Part shown: positions 1 through 8,204 of the stretch, one piece after another
Layout: each line of letters opens with the position of its first letter
Numbering within the stretch: the first letter of the stretch is position 1
Source: Pseudonocardia nigra
Lineage (GTDB): Bacteria > Actinomycetota > Actinomycetes > Mycobacteriales > Pseudonocardiaceae
Length of the DNA: 45,953 bases
Direction of reading: 5' to 3'
NCBI RefSeq assembly: GCF_019396355.1
Contig: NZ_JAHKRK010000043.1
Coordinates: 1-45,953, forward strand
Made by a program: the position numbers and the translations under genes
Notes under the pieces: model-generated
Databases searched by the model: none
Seen by the model: the letters and a program-made list of their open reading frames with translations, nothing else
What the model was told of the DNA's origin: nothing

Positions 1-1194
1 CACGGCGATGCCGCGGCGGGCCGCCGCCGCCACGAACATGTCGGCCCGCCACGGTGGCGGCAGCTCCCACCAGCAGTGGTAGGCGGCCGGGTCGGAGTGC
101 ACGGCGAAGCCGGCGAGCCGCTCCCGGACCAGCTGCTGGCGTACCGCGGCGTCGGCCCGCTTCATCCGTTCGATTCCGGTGACCACCCCGTCGGCCATCC
201 AGCGCGTCGCCACCTCCAGCGTGAAGGACTGCGCGGTCCACCCGCCGGACCGCAGCGCGGCGGCGATGCGGTCGTGCAGCGCGGGTGGTGGCACCACGAA
301 CCCGAGCGTGAGCCCCGGCGCGACCCGCTTGGACAGGCTGTCCACGACGACCGTCCGGTCCGGGGCGATCGCCGCCAGCGGCGGCGGCCCGTCGCGGAGG
401 AACGCGTAGATGGTGTCCTCGACGGCGGTGAGGTCCCGCTCGGCCAGCACGTCGGCGATCGCCGCCCGGCGGGAGCGCGGCATCGTCGTGCCGACCGGGT
501 TGTGCAGCGTCGGCTGCAGGTAGACCGCGTCCAGCCGGCCCGCGGCTCGGAGCGCTTCGGGCAGCACGCCGTCGGCGTCCATCGCGAGCGGGACCATCTC
601 CACGCCCAGGCGGGCGGCGATCGTACGCGCCACCGGGTAGGTCAGACCCTCCACGCCGAGCCGGCCGCCCACGGGCACGAGCGCGCTGATCGCGGCCGCG
701 ATCGCGGTGCGCCCGTTCCCGGCGAACAGCACGTGCTCGGCGGCGGGCGCCCAGCCCTCACGGGCGAGCACGACGGCGGCAGCGGTGCGCGCAGCCGCCG
801 TACCCGTGGCCCGCGACTGCGCCAAGGTCGCCTCCAGCGCGTCGGGCCGGAGCAGGCCGGTGAGCGCGGGCGCGAGCAGCTCCGCCTGCCCGTTGAGCAT
901 CGGGAAGTTCAGCTCGAGGTTCACCGCCGCCGCGCGCCCGGGTTCGGCCAGTGCGGGGCCCGGGTCGGGCGGCGCGGCCCGGACGAACGTGCCCCGGCCC
1001 ACCTCGCCGGTCACGAGGCCACGGCGGCCGAGCTCGCCGTAGACGCGGGACGCGGTGGACACCGCGACCCCCCGGTCCCGTGCGAACCGGCGCTGTGTGG
1101 GCAGCCGCTCCCCGGGGCGCAGTCGGCCCGCCGCGATGTCGGCGGCCACGCGGTCGGCGATCGCACGGAAATCATCCACGATTGCTCCGAGCAC
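1..1194 (-). CDS. MocR/PdxR-type GntR regulator with aminotransferase domain (C-terminus cut by window edge)
   Basis: The 398 codons in the window begin with a GntR winged helix (about residues 1-75, with RLPTQRRFARDRGVAVSTAS). A fold-type I aminotransferase domain follows, with the HNPVG and EDTIYAF motifs and a PLP-lysine motif DSLSKRVAPG. MocR proteins are PLP-sensing transcription factors that often control vitamin B6, GABA or amino-acid genes next to them. The GTG at 1194 is chosen because the winged helix follows at once; there is no clear Shine-Dalgarno, and an AATACT hexamer lies 6 nt upstream, so a leaderless message is possible. A spaced direct repeat of ATTG (about 1195-1207) could be part of its operator. 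It is divergent from the hydrolase at 1259, its most obvious target. The family is clear; the target and effector are inference. Confidence 0.88.
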   Translation of the reverse strand, partial: MLGAIVDDFRAIADRVAADIAAGRLRPGERLPTQRRFARDRGVAVSTASRVYGELGRRGLVTGEVGRGTFVRAAPPDPGPALAEPGRAAAVNLELNFPMLNGQAELLAPALTGLLRPDALEATLAQSRATGTAAARTAAAVVLAREGWAPAAEHVLFAGNGRTAIAAAISALVPVGGRLGVEGLTYPVARTIAARLGVEMVPLAMDADGVLPEALRAAGRLDAVYLQPTLHNPVGTTMPRSRRAAIADVLAERDLTAVEDTIYAFLRDGPPPLAAIAPDRTVVVDSLSKRVAPGLTLGFVVPPPALHDRIAAALRSGGWTAQSFTLEVATRWMADGVVTGIERMKRADAAVRQQLVRERLAGFAVHSDPAAYHCWWELPPPWRADMFVAAAARRGIAV

Positions 1195-1258
1195 ATTGTC
1201 AGTATTGAACTCGGATGATGCACCGCGCAGACTCGGATCGTCAACGAGAGGAGCTGCG

Positions 1259-2059
1259 ATGCAGACCATCAGCCGCCACTACGGCACGCTCGCCTACGAC
1301 GACCTCGGCCCGGACCGCGCGACGCCGCTGCTGCTCGTGCACGGCCACCCGTTCGACCGGTCGATGTGGCGCCCGCAGCTGCGGGCCTTCGGCGCCCAGC
1401 GGCGCGTGATGGTACCGGATCTGCGCGGCTACGGGGCGAGCGCGGGCGCGGTGCCGGAGTGGCGCGCCTTCGCCGACGACCTCGCGTTCCTGCTGGACGC
1501 ACTCCGGGTGCCGCGGGCCGTCGTCGTGGGGCTGTCGATGGGCGGGCAGATCGCCCTCGAGTTCTGGGCCCGCCACCCGGGGCGCGTCGCCGGGCTCCTG
1601 CTCGCCGACACCACGGCGGCGGACGAGACGGCGGAGTCCCGCCGCGACCGGCTCGCGCAGGCCGACCGGCTCCTCGCCGAAGGCATGGACCCCTACGCCG
1701 TCGACGTCCTCTACCGGATGGTGACGCCCGACGCCCCCGCGGACGTCGCCGAGCACGTGCTCACGATGATGCGCGACACCGACCCCGCCGGAGCCGCTGC
1801 CGCACAGCGGGCGCGGGCCGACCGGCCCGACCACCGCACGACGCTCGGCACGATCACCGTGCCCACCACCGTTGTCGTCGGCGCCCGGGACGTGTTCACC
1901 CCGCCCGCCGAGGCGGAGTCGATCGCCGCGGCGGTGCCGGGCGCCCGGCTGGTGGTGGTCGACGGCGCGGCGCACCTGCCCAATCTGGAGAACCCGGGGC
2001 CCTTTGATGACGCACTCGCCGAGCTCCTCGCCCGCGCGGACGCCGCGACCACGGTGTGA
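1259..2059 (+). CDS. Alpha/beta fold hydrolase
   Basis: This 266-residue protein has the alpha/beta-hydrolase signatures in order: an HGHPFD oxyanion segment near residue 29, the nucleophile elbow GLSMGG (Ser93), an acid at about Asp211 (ARDVFTPP) and a terminal His239 (AAHLPNLENP). The length is normal for the family and no signal peptide is seen, so it should be cytoplasmic. The ATG at 1259 follows a good ribosome-binding site (GAGAGGAG). The sequence alone does not give the substrate; similar proteins include 3-oxoadipate enol-lactonases, non-haem peroxidases and esterases. It is divergent from the MocR-type regulator, which may control it. Confidence 0.88.
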   Translation: MQTISRHYGTLAYDDLGPDRATPLLLVHGHPFDRSMWRPQLRAFGAQRRVMVPDLRGYGASAGAVPEWRAFADDLAFLLDALRVPRAVVVGLSMGGQIALEFWARHPGRVAGLLLADTTAADETAESRRDRLAQADRLLAEGMDPYAVDVLYRMVTPDAPADVAEHVLTMMRDTDPAGAAAAQRARADRPDHRTTLGTITVPTTVVVGARDVFTPPAEAESIAAAVPGARLVVVDGAAHLPNLENPGPFDDALAELLARADAATTV

Positions 2060-2147
2060 CGGCGGTGTGACGGCGTAGCGGAGGCCGACGCCGGGACCCG
2101 CCGCGTGGTCTGCCAGTGTGGCCGTCCACTACCTGCTTGGGGGGAAC

Positions 2148-2939
2148 ATGCGAAACGTCAGGTGGCTCCAGATCGGCGTAGGGCTCGCGGCCGCGGCGCT
2201 CGTCGCCGGCTGCGGGGGCGCCACACCGGAGGTCGGCACCCCGGTGACCGCCGATTCGAACCAGGCGGCCACCACACCCACGGGCGGAGACCCACTCCAG
2301 ACCGTTGTGGCGGCATCGGAGGCCACGAAGGCCGCGGGCACGGCGCGCTTCGAGATGAGCCTCGAGGCGAGCCAGGACGGCCAGACCCTCACGACCACGG
2401 CCACCGGTAGCCAGGACTTCGCGCAGCAGCTCACCGAGATGGACTTCACCGTCTCGGTGCCCGGCACCCCGCCGCAGTCCATGCGCATGATCACCGCGGG
2501 CACCACGATGTACCAGCAGCTGCCGGGTGAGGAGCGGTGGTTCTCCATGGACCTGGCCGCGCTCGCCGCCGCAGGCGGCGGGAGCTTCGACCCGGCCCAG
2601 CAGCTCGCGATGTTCGAGAAGGCGGCGAAGGACGTGCGCGAGGTGGGCCCCGCCGAGGTCCGTGGCGTCCAGACCCGGCACTTCGAGCTGACGCTCGACG
2701 CGCAGGCCATGGTCGACGCGACGGGCGGCGCCGCCACGCAGTCGATCACCGAGCCGCTGCCCGCTGACGTCTACATCGACGGCGACGGCCGCCTCACCAG
2801 GTTCGAGATGGAGGCGAAGCAGGCGGGGCTGCCCTCGACGTCGATCAGCATGGACCTCTTCGACTTCGGGGCCCCGGTGTCGATCCAGGTGCCCGACTCC
2901 GCCCTGGTGGACTCCGCGCCTGCCGGCCCGCCGAACTGA
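2148..2939 (+). CDS. LppX/LprG-like lipoprotein
   Basis: The 263-residue protein starts with a lipoprotein signal peptide: basic MRNVR, a hydrophobic stretch, then lipobox LVAGC with the acylated cysteine at residue 22. The mature part has the composition and pattern of the LppX/LprAFG fold (an ATKAAGTARFEMSLE opening, repeated strands, and PADVYIDGDGRLTRFEM near the end). In mycobacteria these proteins carry lipids across the periplasm; a similar role here is inference. The ATG at 2148 is preferred over an in-frame GTG at 2118 because a G-rich ribosome-binding site precedes it and the signal peptide then starts correctly. Confidence 0.8.
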   Translation: MRNVRWLQIGVGLAAAALVAGCGGATPEVGTPVTADSNQAATTPTGGDPLQTVVAASEATKAAGTARFEMSLEASQDGQTLTTTATGSQDFAQQLTEMDFTVSVPGTPPQSMRMITAGTTMYQQLPGEERWFSMDLAALAAAGGGSFDPAQQLAMFEKAAKDVREVGPAEVRGVQTRHFELTLDAQAMVDATGGAATQSITEPLPADVYIDGDGRLTRFEMEAKQAGLPSTSISMDLFDFGAPVSIQVPDSALVDSAPAGPPN

Positions 2940-3129
2940 GCGGAGCGGGGCCGGCCGGCGACCTTGTCCGTGCGGCCCCGCAGACCCGGCTCGGCCTGGC
3001 AGCATCCCGCCCGTGACCACGCTGCCCCGGACCCGGCGCGTCACCTCACTGCACGTCTTCTGCGCGGTGCTCGTGTCCGCGATCCTGGCCCGGCCGGGGG
3101 CCATCTGGGCGCGAAGACCGCGTTCCTGA

Positions 3130-3752
3130 TCCGCGGGGCGCGGCCTGATCCGGTCGTGCTGGCTGCTCGTCGCCGCGGGAGCGGTGGTCGTGCTGCTCGC
3201 CGTCGTGGCCCTGGTCCGCGACCGGACGGCGGCGCCGGCGACCGGAGGGCACGAGCACGGCGGCGCCGAGCGGCACGCCCCCTGGCTGCTCCTAGCCCCG
3301 GTGCTGGTGATCGCCCTCGTCGCCCCGCCCGCGCTGGGCGCCGACGCCGTCGCCCGGTCCGGGCCGCACGCGGTGGTGCAGGCCTCCGACGTGTTCGCCC
3401 CGCTTCCGCCGGGCGACGCCCCCGAGGTGGCACTCGCGGAGTTCGTACAGCGTGCGGTGTGGACACATCCGGTTCGCTCGACGGTCGGCAGGTCACGCTC
3501 ACCGGCTTCGCCGTGCGGCGCGGCGCCGCCACCGACCTCGCCCGCCTGATGATCGCCTGCTGCGCCGCCGACGCCCGCCCGCACCGGGTCCGGCTGGTCG
3601 GCGACATCGGCGACATCGCCACGGACACCTGGCTGCGGGTCCGGGGCACGGTGCAACCCGGCAGCGCCACGGCGGCCACCGGGCACGCTCCCGCGCTCAC
3701 CGTGGCGGCCGTCGAGGTCGTGCCGGCGCCGCGGGACCCCTACGAGTACTGA
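3130..3752 (+). pseudogene. TIGR03943/DUF1980 (YcgQ-like) membrane protein, frameshifted remnant
   Basis: Two frames together spell one TIGR03943-type protein. The first (about 3145-3460) gives hydrophobic helices WLLVAAGAVVVLLAVVALV and WLLLAPVLVIALVAPPALGA, then VALAEFVQRAVW. The second (about 3461-3752) continues DTSGSLDGRQVTLTGF and the conserved LARLMIACCAADARPHR to the stop. Adding one G to the GG at 3461-3462 would restore AVW-DTSG. An in-frame TGA at 3127-3129 lies just before the recognisable homology and the usual N-terminal helix is missing, so the 5' end is damaged too. The partner permease (COG0701 type) normally found beside this family is absent. Either a decaying gene or a sequencing indel on an already truncated copy. 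Confidence 0.72.
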
Positions 3753-3757
3753 CCCGG

Positions 3758-4456
3758 TCAGGGCGTGGCCCGGCGCAGGGCCAGCCAACCCGCCCCGCCG
3801 AGCACCAGCGCGATCACCAGCGGGTAGCCCGCGTACAGGGCCAGCGACGACTGGCTCGCGAAGAACGAGCCGACCGCCGGCCACCACCGCTGCCAGGTGA
3901 CGACGAGCACGAAGGCCGTCGCCAGCACGGCGGCGCCGAGGCCCACCACGTACACCCCGGGCTGGCCCCACCGCTTGAAGACCACGCCCATGAACACCCC
4001 GATCGCGGTGATCGCCAGCATCGGCACGGCGTAGACCAGCCACTGCGCGACGACGTTGCCCTGGCCGAGGAACGGCAGTCCGAAGAAGCGGATGCCCAGA
4101 CCCCAACCTCCGGTCGCGGCCTCCAGCCGGACACCCGCCACGAGGATCAGCCCGTAGAACAGCGACTGCGCCACCACGACCAACGCGGTGGCCGCGTAGA
4201 AGGCCCGCCGCGTGACGCTGAGCCCGAGCGTGAACGGGAACACCTGCGTGATCGTCTGCAGGTGCGCGATGCCCATCGTGATGTAGACCGACATCAGGGC
4301 ACCGCTGATCCGGCCCTCCTCGGGAGCCTCGTCACCGATCACGGCGAAGATCACCAGGTTGAGCGCGAACGCGAGGGCGAGGACCACCAGCGGCAGCCCG
4401 ATCACCATGAACCAGTTGACGGTCAGGGTCCGCGCGACGTCCAGTACGCGCCTCAT
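3758..4456 (-). CDS. ABC transporter permease (YtrC-like)
   Basis: This 232-residue integral membrane protein has about six hydrophobic segments, starting with VNWFMVIGLPLVVLALAFALN, and no ABC or periplasmic domain. Its ATG overlaps the stop of the ATPase upstream (ATGA at 4453-4456), so the two are translationally coupled. With the GntR regulator this makes the classic regulator-ATPase-permease order of Ytr-type operons, which typically respond to cell-envelope-active antibiotics. That function is inferred from gene order. The stop lies 5 nt from the stop of the convergent pseudogene. Confidence 0.82.
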   Translation of the reverse strand: MRRVLDVARTLTVNWFMVIGLPLVVLALAFALNLVIFAVIGDEAPEEGRISGALMSVYITMGIAHLQTITQVFPFTLGLSVTRRAFYAATALVVVAQSLFYGLILVAGVRLEAATGGWGLGIRFFGLPFLGQGNVVAQWLVYAVPMLAITAIGVFMGVVFKRWGQPGVYVVGLGAAVLATAFVLVVTWQRWWPAVGSFFASQSSLALYAGYPLVIALVLGGAGWLALRRATP

Positions 4457-5358
4457 CGGAGCTCGCCTCCCCCGGCACCGGCCCCGACCGGCTGCCCGTT
4501 GGCCTTGTTGCTGTGCTGGGTGGTGCGGACGACGAGCTGCTGCAGCGTCACCGGTTCGACGTCCAGGCCGCGTCCGTCGGCGGAGCCACCCGGGCCGGCA
4601 ACGGTCACGCGCAGGAAGGTGCCCAGCTGCTCGCGGTGCAGCTCGGTGCGACCCGCCACGAAGGACTCGACGGCGCCGACCGGCCCGGTGACGGTGACCG
4701 CGGCGCTGCGCAGGGTGCCGGCGTCCTCGTCGATCAGGATCCGTCCCCTGTCGATCAGCACGACGTGCTCGATCAGGTCGCTGACCTCGTCGATCAGGTG
4801 TGTGGAGAGAACGACCGTGCGCGGGTGCTCGGAATAGTCGGCGAGCAACCGGTCGTAGAACAGCTGGCGTGCGACGGCGTCGAGTCCGAGGTAGGGCTCG
4901 TCGAAGAACGTCAGCGGGGCGCGGGAGGCCAGCCCGATGACCACCCCGACCGCCGACAGCATGCCGCGTGACAACTTCTTGATCCGGCGGTTGGCCGGCA
5001 GCGCGAAGTCCGCCATGAGCTCGTCGGCGAAGGCCGGGTCCCAGTTGGGGTGGAGCAGCTCGGCGGCACGCAGGGCGTGCTTCACGCGGAACGCGTCGGG
5101 GTAGCGCTGGCTCTCCTTGATGAAGCACACCCGGTTCAGCACCCGGGCGTTCTCGTACGGGTGCTCCCCGAAGACCTCGACCGTGCCGGCCGTCTCGAAG
5201 GCCTGGCCCGTGAGCACCTGCATGAGCGTGGTCTTGCCCGCGCCGTTGCGGCCGAGCAGGCCGTGGATCCGGTTCTCGGCGAGCTCGACGCTCACCCCGT
5301 CGAGGGCGGTGACGTCGCCGTAGCGCTTCGTCACCCCGCTCATCCTGACCGCGGTCAT
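4453..5358 (-). CDS. ABC transporter ATP-binding protein (YtrB-like)
   Basis: The 301-residue protein has Walker A GRNGAGKTT (about residues 36-44), a signature loop that reads LSRGM instead of LSGGQ, Walker B TFFDEPYLGLD and the H-loop STHL. The C-terminal 60 or so residues are a family-typical extension. The signature change (GG to RG) is common in the YtrB/GntR-linked subgroup as far as I know and does not by itself mean loss of activity. The ATG overlaps the stop of gntR (ATGA at 5355-5358), and its stop overlaps the permease start. It energises the permease encoded at 3758-4456. Confidence 0.9.
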   Translation of the reverse strand: MTAVRMSGVTKRYGDVTALDGVSVELAENRIHGLLGRNGAGKTTLMQVLTGQAFETAGTVEVFGEHPYENARVLNRVCFIKESQRYPDAFRVKHALRAAELLHPNWDPAFADELMADFALPANRRIKKLSRGMLSAVGVVIGLASRAPLTFFDEPYLGLDAVARQLFYDRLLADYSEHPRTVVLSTHLIDEVSDLIEHVVLIDRGRILIDEDAGTLRSAAVTVTGPVGAVESFVAGRTELHREQLGTFLRVTVAGPGGSADGRGLDVEPVTLQQLVVRTTQHSNKANGQPVGAGAGGGELR

Positions 5359-5726
5359 TCCTGGTCCCCCCAGACATCGATCAGCTTCTTGATCTGCTCG
5401 GTGTCCATCCCGAGCTTGCGCGCCTCCGCCAGCAGCGGGGCCACGTACTGCCGCGCGAAGTCCTCGCGCCTGCGCTCCAGCAGGAGGGTCCGCGCGCCGG
5501 ATGCGACGAACATCCCGATCCCCCGTCTCTTGTAGAGGACCCCGTCGGGCACGAGCTGGTTCACGCCCTTCGCCGCGGTGGCCGGGTTGATGCGGTGGAA
5601 GGCCGCGAGCTCGTTGGTCGATGGCGCCTGCGCCTCCTCGGCGAGCGACCCGTCGACGATTGCGTTCTCGATCTGCTCCGCGATCTGCAGGAAGAGCGGC
5701 CGTCCGTCGTCCTTCACCCCGACCAC
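5355..5726 (-). CDS. GntR-family regulator, YtrA subfamily
   Basis: The 123-residue size and the single N-terminal winged helix (PLFLQIAEQIENAIVDGSL, then APSTNELAAFHRINPATAAK) with only a short helical tail are those of YtrA regulators, which lack the large effector domain of other GntR proteins. The GTG at 5726 gives the full wing; a second in-frame GTG at 5717 is also possible. It is the first gene of a three-gene operon with a 4-nt overlap to the ATPase and probably represses its own operon. The AT-rich stretch at about 5750-5770 upstream, containing TTACTCATGTACCTAAC on the plus strand, is the likely promoter/operator. Confidence 0.88.
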   Translation of the reverse strand: MVGVKDDGRPLFLQIAEQIENAIVDGSLAEEAQAPSTNELAAFHRINPATAAKGVNQLVPDGVLYKRRGIGMFVASGARTLLLERRREDFARQYVAPLLAEARKLGMDTEQIKKLIDVWGDQE

Positions 5727-5887
5727 CGAGTGCCTCGGCCCGTCGGTTCATTACTCATGTACCTAACCATGCAGCCCGAGCGGTAGCAGTGTCAAGGCGA
5801 CAGGTGGCAGGGACGCCGGACCCGGGGGACGGACCGGGTGGCGACGGAGGAGGAGGGCGGCGGCGCCCCGGATCGGACGGTCGGGCC

Positions 5888-6748
5888 TCAGAGCTCGGTG
5901 CGGCGCTCCACGAGGGTCTGCGCCACCTGGGTGAGCTTGATGTTGAGGGCCTGCGAGGCGGCCCGCAGCGCCTCGAACGCCTCGTCGGCGGAGATCTTCC
6001 GGCGCTCCATGAGGATGCCCTTGGCCTGCCCGATGACGTCGCGGGTGCTGAGCGCCTGCCGCAGCTGCGCCGCCTCCAGCTCCGCGGTCGCGCAGACCGT
6101 GGTGGCCGCGAGTGCGGTCGCGGCGTGCGCGGCGAGCACGAGCGCGATGTCGCGGTCCACCTCGTCGAGCCCGCCGACCTCATGGGAGTAGAAGTTGAGC
6201 GCGCCCATCCGCGGCGCGTCGCCCCCGTGCGGGAACAGTCCCACCGCGAGCACGCTGCGGACACCCAGGCGCGCGGCAGCCGGCCCGAAGCGTGGATACT
6301 CCTCGCCCGCGCCGAGATCCGCGCAGAACGACAGCCCCAGCCCGGCGGTGCGGGTGGCCTCCACGCACGGGCCCTCGTCGAACCGGTACTGCACCTCGTC
6401 GAGCCGGCTCGCCAGCTCGTCGGTCTGCACCGGCGTGTGGAACCCGCCGGGCGCCCGCATCGTCACACTGACGAGATCGGCGCCCGGGACAACGTTCCGG
6501 CCGGCGTGCACGACCCGCTCCAGCACACCGTGCACGGTGGTGGCGTCGGCGAGCACCGTGGCGAGGCGCACGAACTCACCGGCCAGCGGACCGACCGCCG
6601 CGGTGCCGTCCGGAGGCCCGTCCGACCCGGGATCCAGGTCACGGTCACCGAGCGCGAAACGCAGCCGGTCCTCGACCCACTCCTGCTCCGTTGCCACGTC
6701 CACCTCGTTCTGCGCCCCGCCCGGTTGCGGGTTCAACCGGCGGAGCAT
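5888..6748 (-). CDS. GAF and ANTAR domain regulator
   Basis: The 286-residue protein has a GAF domain over roughly residues 50-200 (FDEGPCVEATRTAG, then GVRSVLAVGLF and GALNFYS) and a C-terminal ANTAR domain (STRDVIGQAKGILMERRKIS...AFEALRAASQALN). ANTAR domains bind paired hexaloop RNA hairpins and act by antitermination, so this is probably a signal-sensing RNA-binding regulator. Such proteins are numerous in actinobacteria. The start is uncertain: the ATG at 6748 is the longest that avoids overlap with the DedA gene, and GTG codons at 6703 and 6697 are alternatives. I did not find an obvious dual-hexaloop target in the window. Confidence 0.88.
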   Translation of the reverse strand: MLRRLNPQPGGAQNEVDVATEQEWVEDRLRFALGDRDLDPGSDGPPDGTAAVGPLAGEFVRLATVLADATTVHGVLERVVHAGRNVVPGADLVSVTMRAPGGFHTPVQTDELASRLDEVQYRFDEGPCVEATRTAGLGLSFCADLGAGEEYPRFGPAAARLGVRSVLAVGLFPHGGDAPRMGALNFYSHEVGGLDEVDRDIALVLAAHAATALAATTVCATAELEAAQLRQALSTRDVIGQAKGILMERRKISADEAFEALRAASQALNIKLTQVAQTLVERRTEL

Positions 6749-6780
6749 GGCGCAGCGGGACGGCGCCGGGCAAGCCCGTG

Positions 6781-7674
6781 TCACCGAGACCTTCGTCCCG
6801 GCCCCTGCGCCGGGCCCGGCGGCCTTCCCCCCGGGGCAGGCTGGCCCGGGGCGGGCGGGCGGCCCGGGAACGGCGGCGGACCGGATACCGGTGGCCGCGC
6901 GCTCGGCGGAACCCGGCCGTCGCCGGGCCGAGCGGGCCCGTGCTGCCCGTGAGGCGCGGGCGCAACCGGGGGACGCGAGCCGGCGTGCTCCGGCCCCGGC
7001 ACCCGCGGAATCGGGCGAGTCGCATCCGCATCGGCCGGACCGCCCGCCTCCCGGGCCGCCTTCTCCTCCTCGCGCGCGGCGCGATGGCGCATCCTGCGCA
7101 CGACCAGGATCACCACCCCGACCACCAGCAGCCCGACCACGACGTAGGTGATCGGGCCAAGCCAACCCTCCACCTGCCCCCAGTTCTCGCCGAGAATCCA
7201 CCCCAGCCAGAGGAACGTCGCGTTCCAGACGCCGCTGCCGATCGCCGTGAGCAGCACGAACCGCGTCAGCGGCATCCCCGCGATCCCGGCCGGGACCGAC
7301 ACGACGCTGCGGATCAGCGGCACGCAGCGCGCCAGCAGCACGACCTTGCCGCCGTGCCTGTCGAACAGCGCGTCACCGCGCTCGATGTCTTTCTGGCTGG
7401 CCAGCACGAACCAGCGGTGGCCCGCCAGCTGGTGGAGCCGCTCGTAGCCGAGCCACGCGCCCAGGCCGTAGAGCACCAGCGCACCCAGGACCGACCCGGC
7501 CGTGGCCGCAGGCCAGACCGCCAGGATGTTCAGCGAGCCGGTGCGAGCGCGGAACCCGGCGAGCGGGAGGATCACCTCGGAAGGGATCGGTGGGATCACG
7601 TTCTCGAGGAAGATGAGCAGGCCGACGCCCACGGCACCCAGCCGGTCCACGATCGAGAACACCCAGTCCACCAC
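6781..7674 (-). CDS. DedA family membrane protein with Pro-rich C-terminal tail
   Basis: The 297-residue protein has a DedA/SNARE-associated core of about 210 residues: the re-entrant motif FLENVIPPIPSEVILPLAGF, the second conserved motif ARCVPLIRSVVSVPAGIAGM, and a C-terminal helix ITYVVVGLLVVGVVILVV. DedA proteins are thought to move lipids such as undecaprenyl phosphate or phosphatidylethanolamine across the membrane. About 85 residues of low-complexity, Pro/Gly/Arg-rich sequence follow the last helix and are presumably cytoplasmic and disordered. The start is one of two adjacent GTG codons (7674 or 7671). It is divergent from the DUF1330 gene. Confidence 0.85.
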   Translation of the reverse strand: MVDWVFSIVDRLGAVGVGLLIFLENVIPPIPSEVILPLAGFRARTGSLNILAVWPAATAGSVLGALVLYGLGAWLGYERLHQLAGHRWFVLASQKDIERGDALFDRHGGKVVLLARCVPLIRSVVSVPAGIAGMPLTRFVLLTAIGSGVWNATFLWLGWILGENWGQVEGWLGPITYVVVGLLVVGVVILVVRRMRHRAAREEEKAAREAGGPADADATRPIPRVPGPEHAGSRPPVAPAPHGQHGPARPGDGRVPPSARPPVSGPPPFPGRPPAPGQPAPGGRPPGPAQGPGRRSR

Positions 7675-7750
7675 GCGTCCAGGATGCCCGAGTCGTCCGA
7701 TCGGGGACGGGCGGGGCGCCGGGAGCGTCACAGCGCGCGAGGATGGCGCC

Positions 7751-8110
7751 ATGGCAGTGAACCCGACCGGGGCCGACATGAAGGCGTTCCTCGCCGCCGA
7801 CCCCGACCAGCCGATCGTCATGCTCAACCTGCTCCGGTTCGCCGAGGGCGGCGCGGAGCGCTACGACGAGTACCTCGCCCACTTCACGCCGTACGCCGAG
7901 CAGGTGGGCGCGACCGTGCTCTACTTCGGCCACGGTGCCGACCCGATCGTGGCCGAGCAGGGCCAGGCGTGGGACGCCGTGCTCCTGGTCTCCTACCCGA
8001 GCCGCCGGGCGTTCTCGGACATGGTGCGCGATCCGGGATACCAGTCCGGCACGCACCTGCGCACCGAGGCCGTCGTGGAGGCGGTCCTCCAGCCGACCGT
8101 GCCCCGCTGA
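7751..8110 (+). CDS. DUF1330 domain protein
   Basis: The 119-residue protein is a small alpha+beta barrel of the dimeric ferredoxin-like type: PIVMLNLLRF near residue 22, ERYDEYLAHF, then WDAVLLVSYPSRRAFSDMVRDPGY. This matches the DUF1330 pattern (YciI/ABM-like fold). No enzymatic role is known for most members. The ATG at 7751 lacks a clear ribosome-binding site; a GAGGAT hexamer 6 nt upstream fits the leaderless pattern seen elsewhere in the window. It is convergent with fadB, with a 55-bp palindrome between the two stops. Confidence 0.8.
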   Translation: MAVNPTGADMKAFLAADPDQPIVMLNLLRFAEGGAERYDEYLAHFTPYAEQVGATVLYFGHGADPIVAEQGQAWDAVLLVSYPSRRAFSDMVRDPGYQSGTHLRTEAVVEAVLQPTVPR

Positions 8111-8144
8111 GCACACCCGAGCCCCGGAGGGGCGCGGTGGCGCG

Positions 8145-8199
8145 TTGCAGCAAAGCCACTTTCACGCAACGTGGTTGCATGAAAGTGGCTTTGCTGCAA
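8145..8199. repeat. Family A palindrome, copy 1 (probable bidirectional terminator)
   Basis: A 55-bp inverted repeat. The left arm opens TTGCAGCAAAGCCACTTTCA and the right arm closes with its near-exact complement TGAAAGTGGCTTTGCTGCAA, around a short GC-containing centre. It fills the gap between two convergent stops (8110 and 8205). There is no T-tract, as is usual for terminators in high-GC actinobacteria. Two further copies occur at 35754 and 45792. Confidence 0.85.
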
Positions 8200-8204
8200 T
8201 CCCC

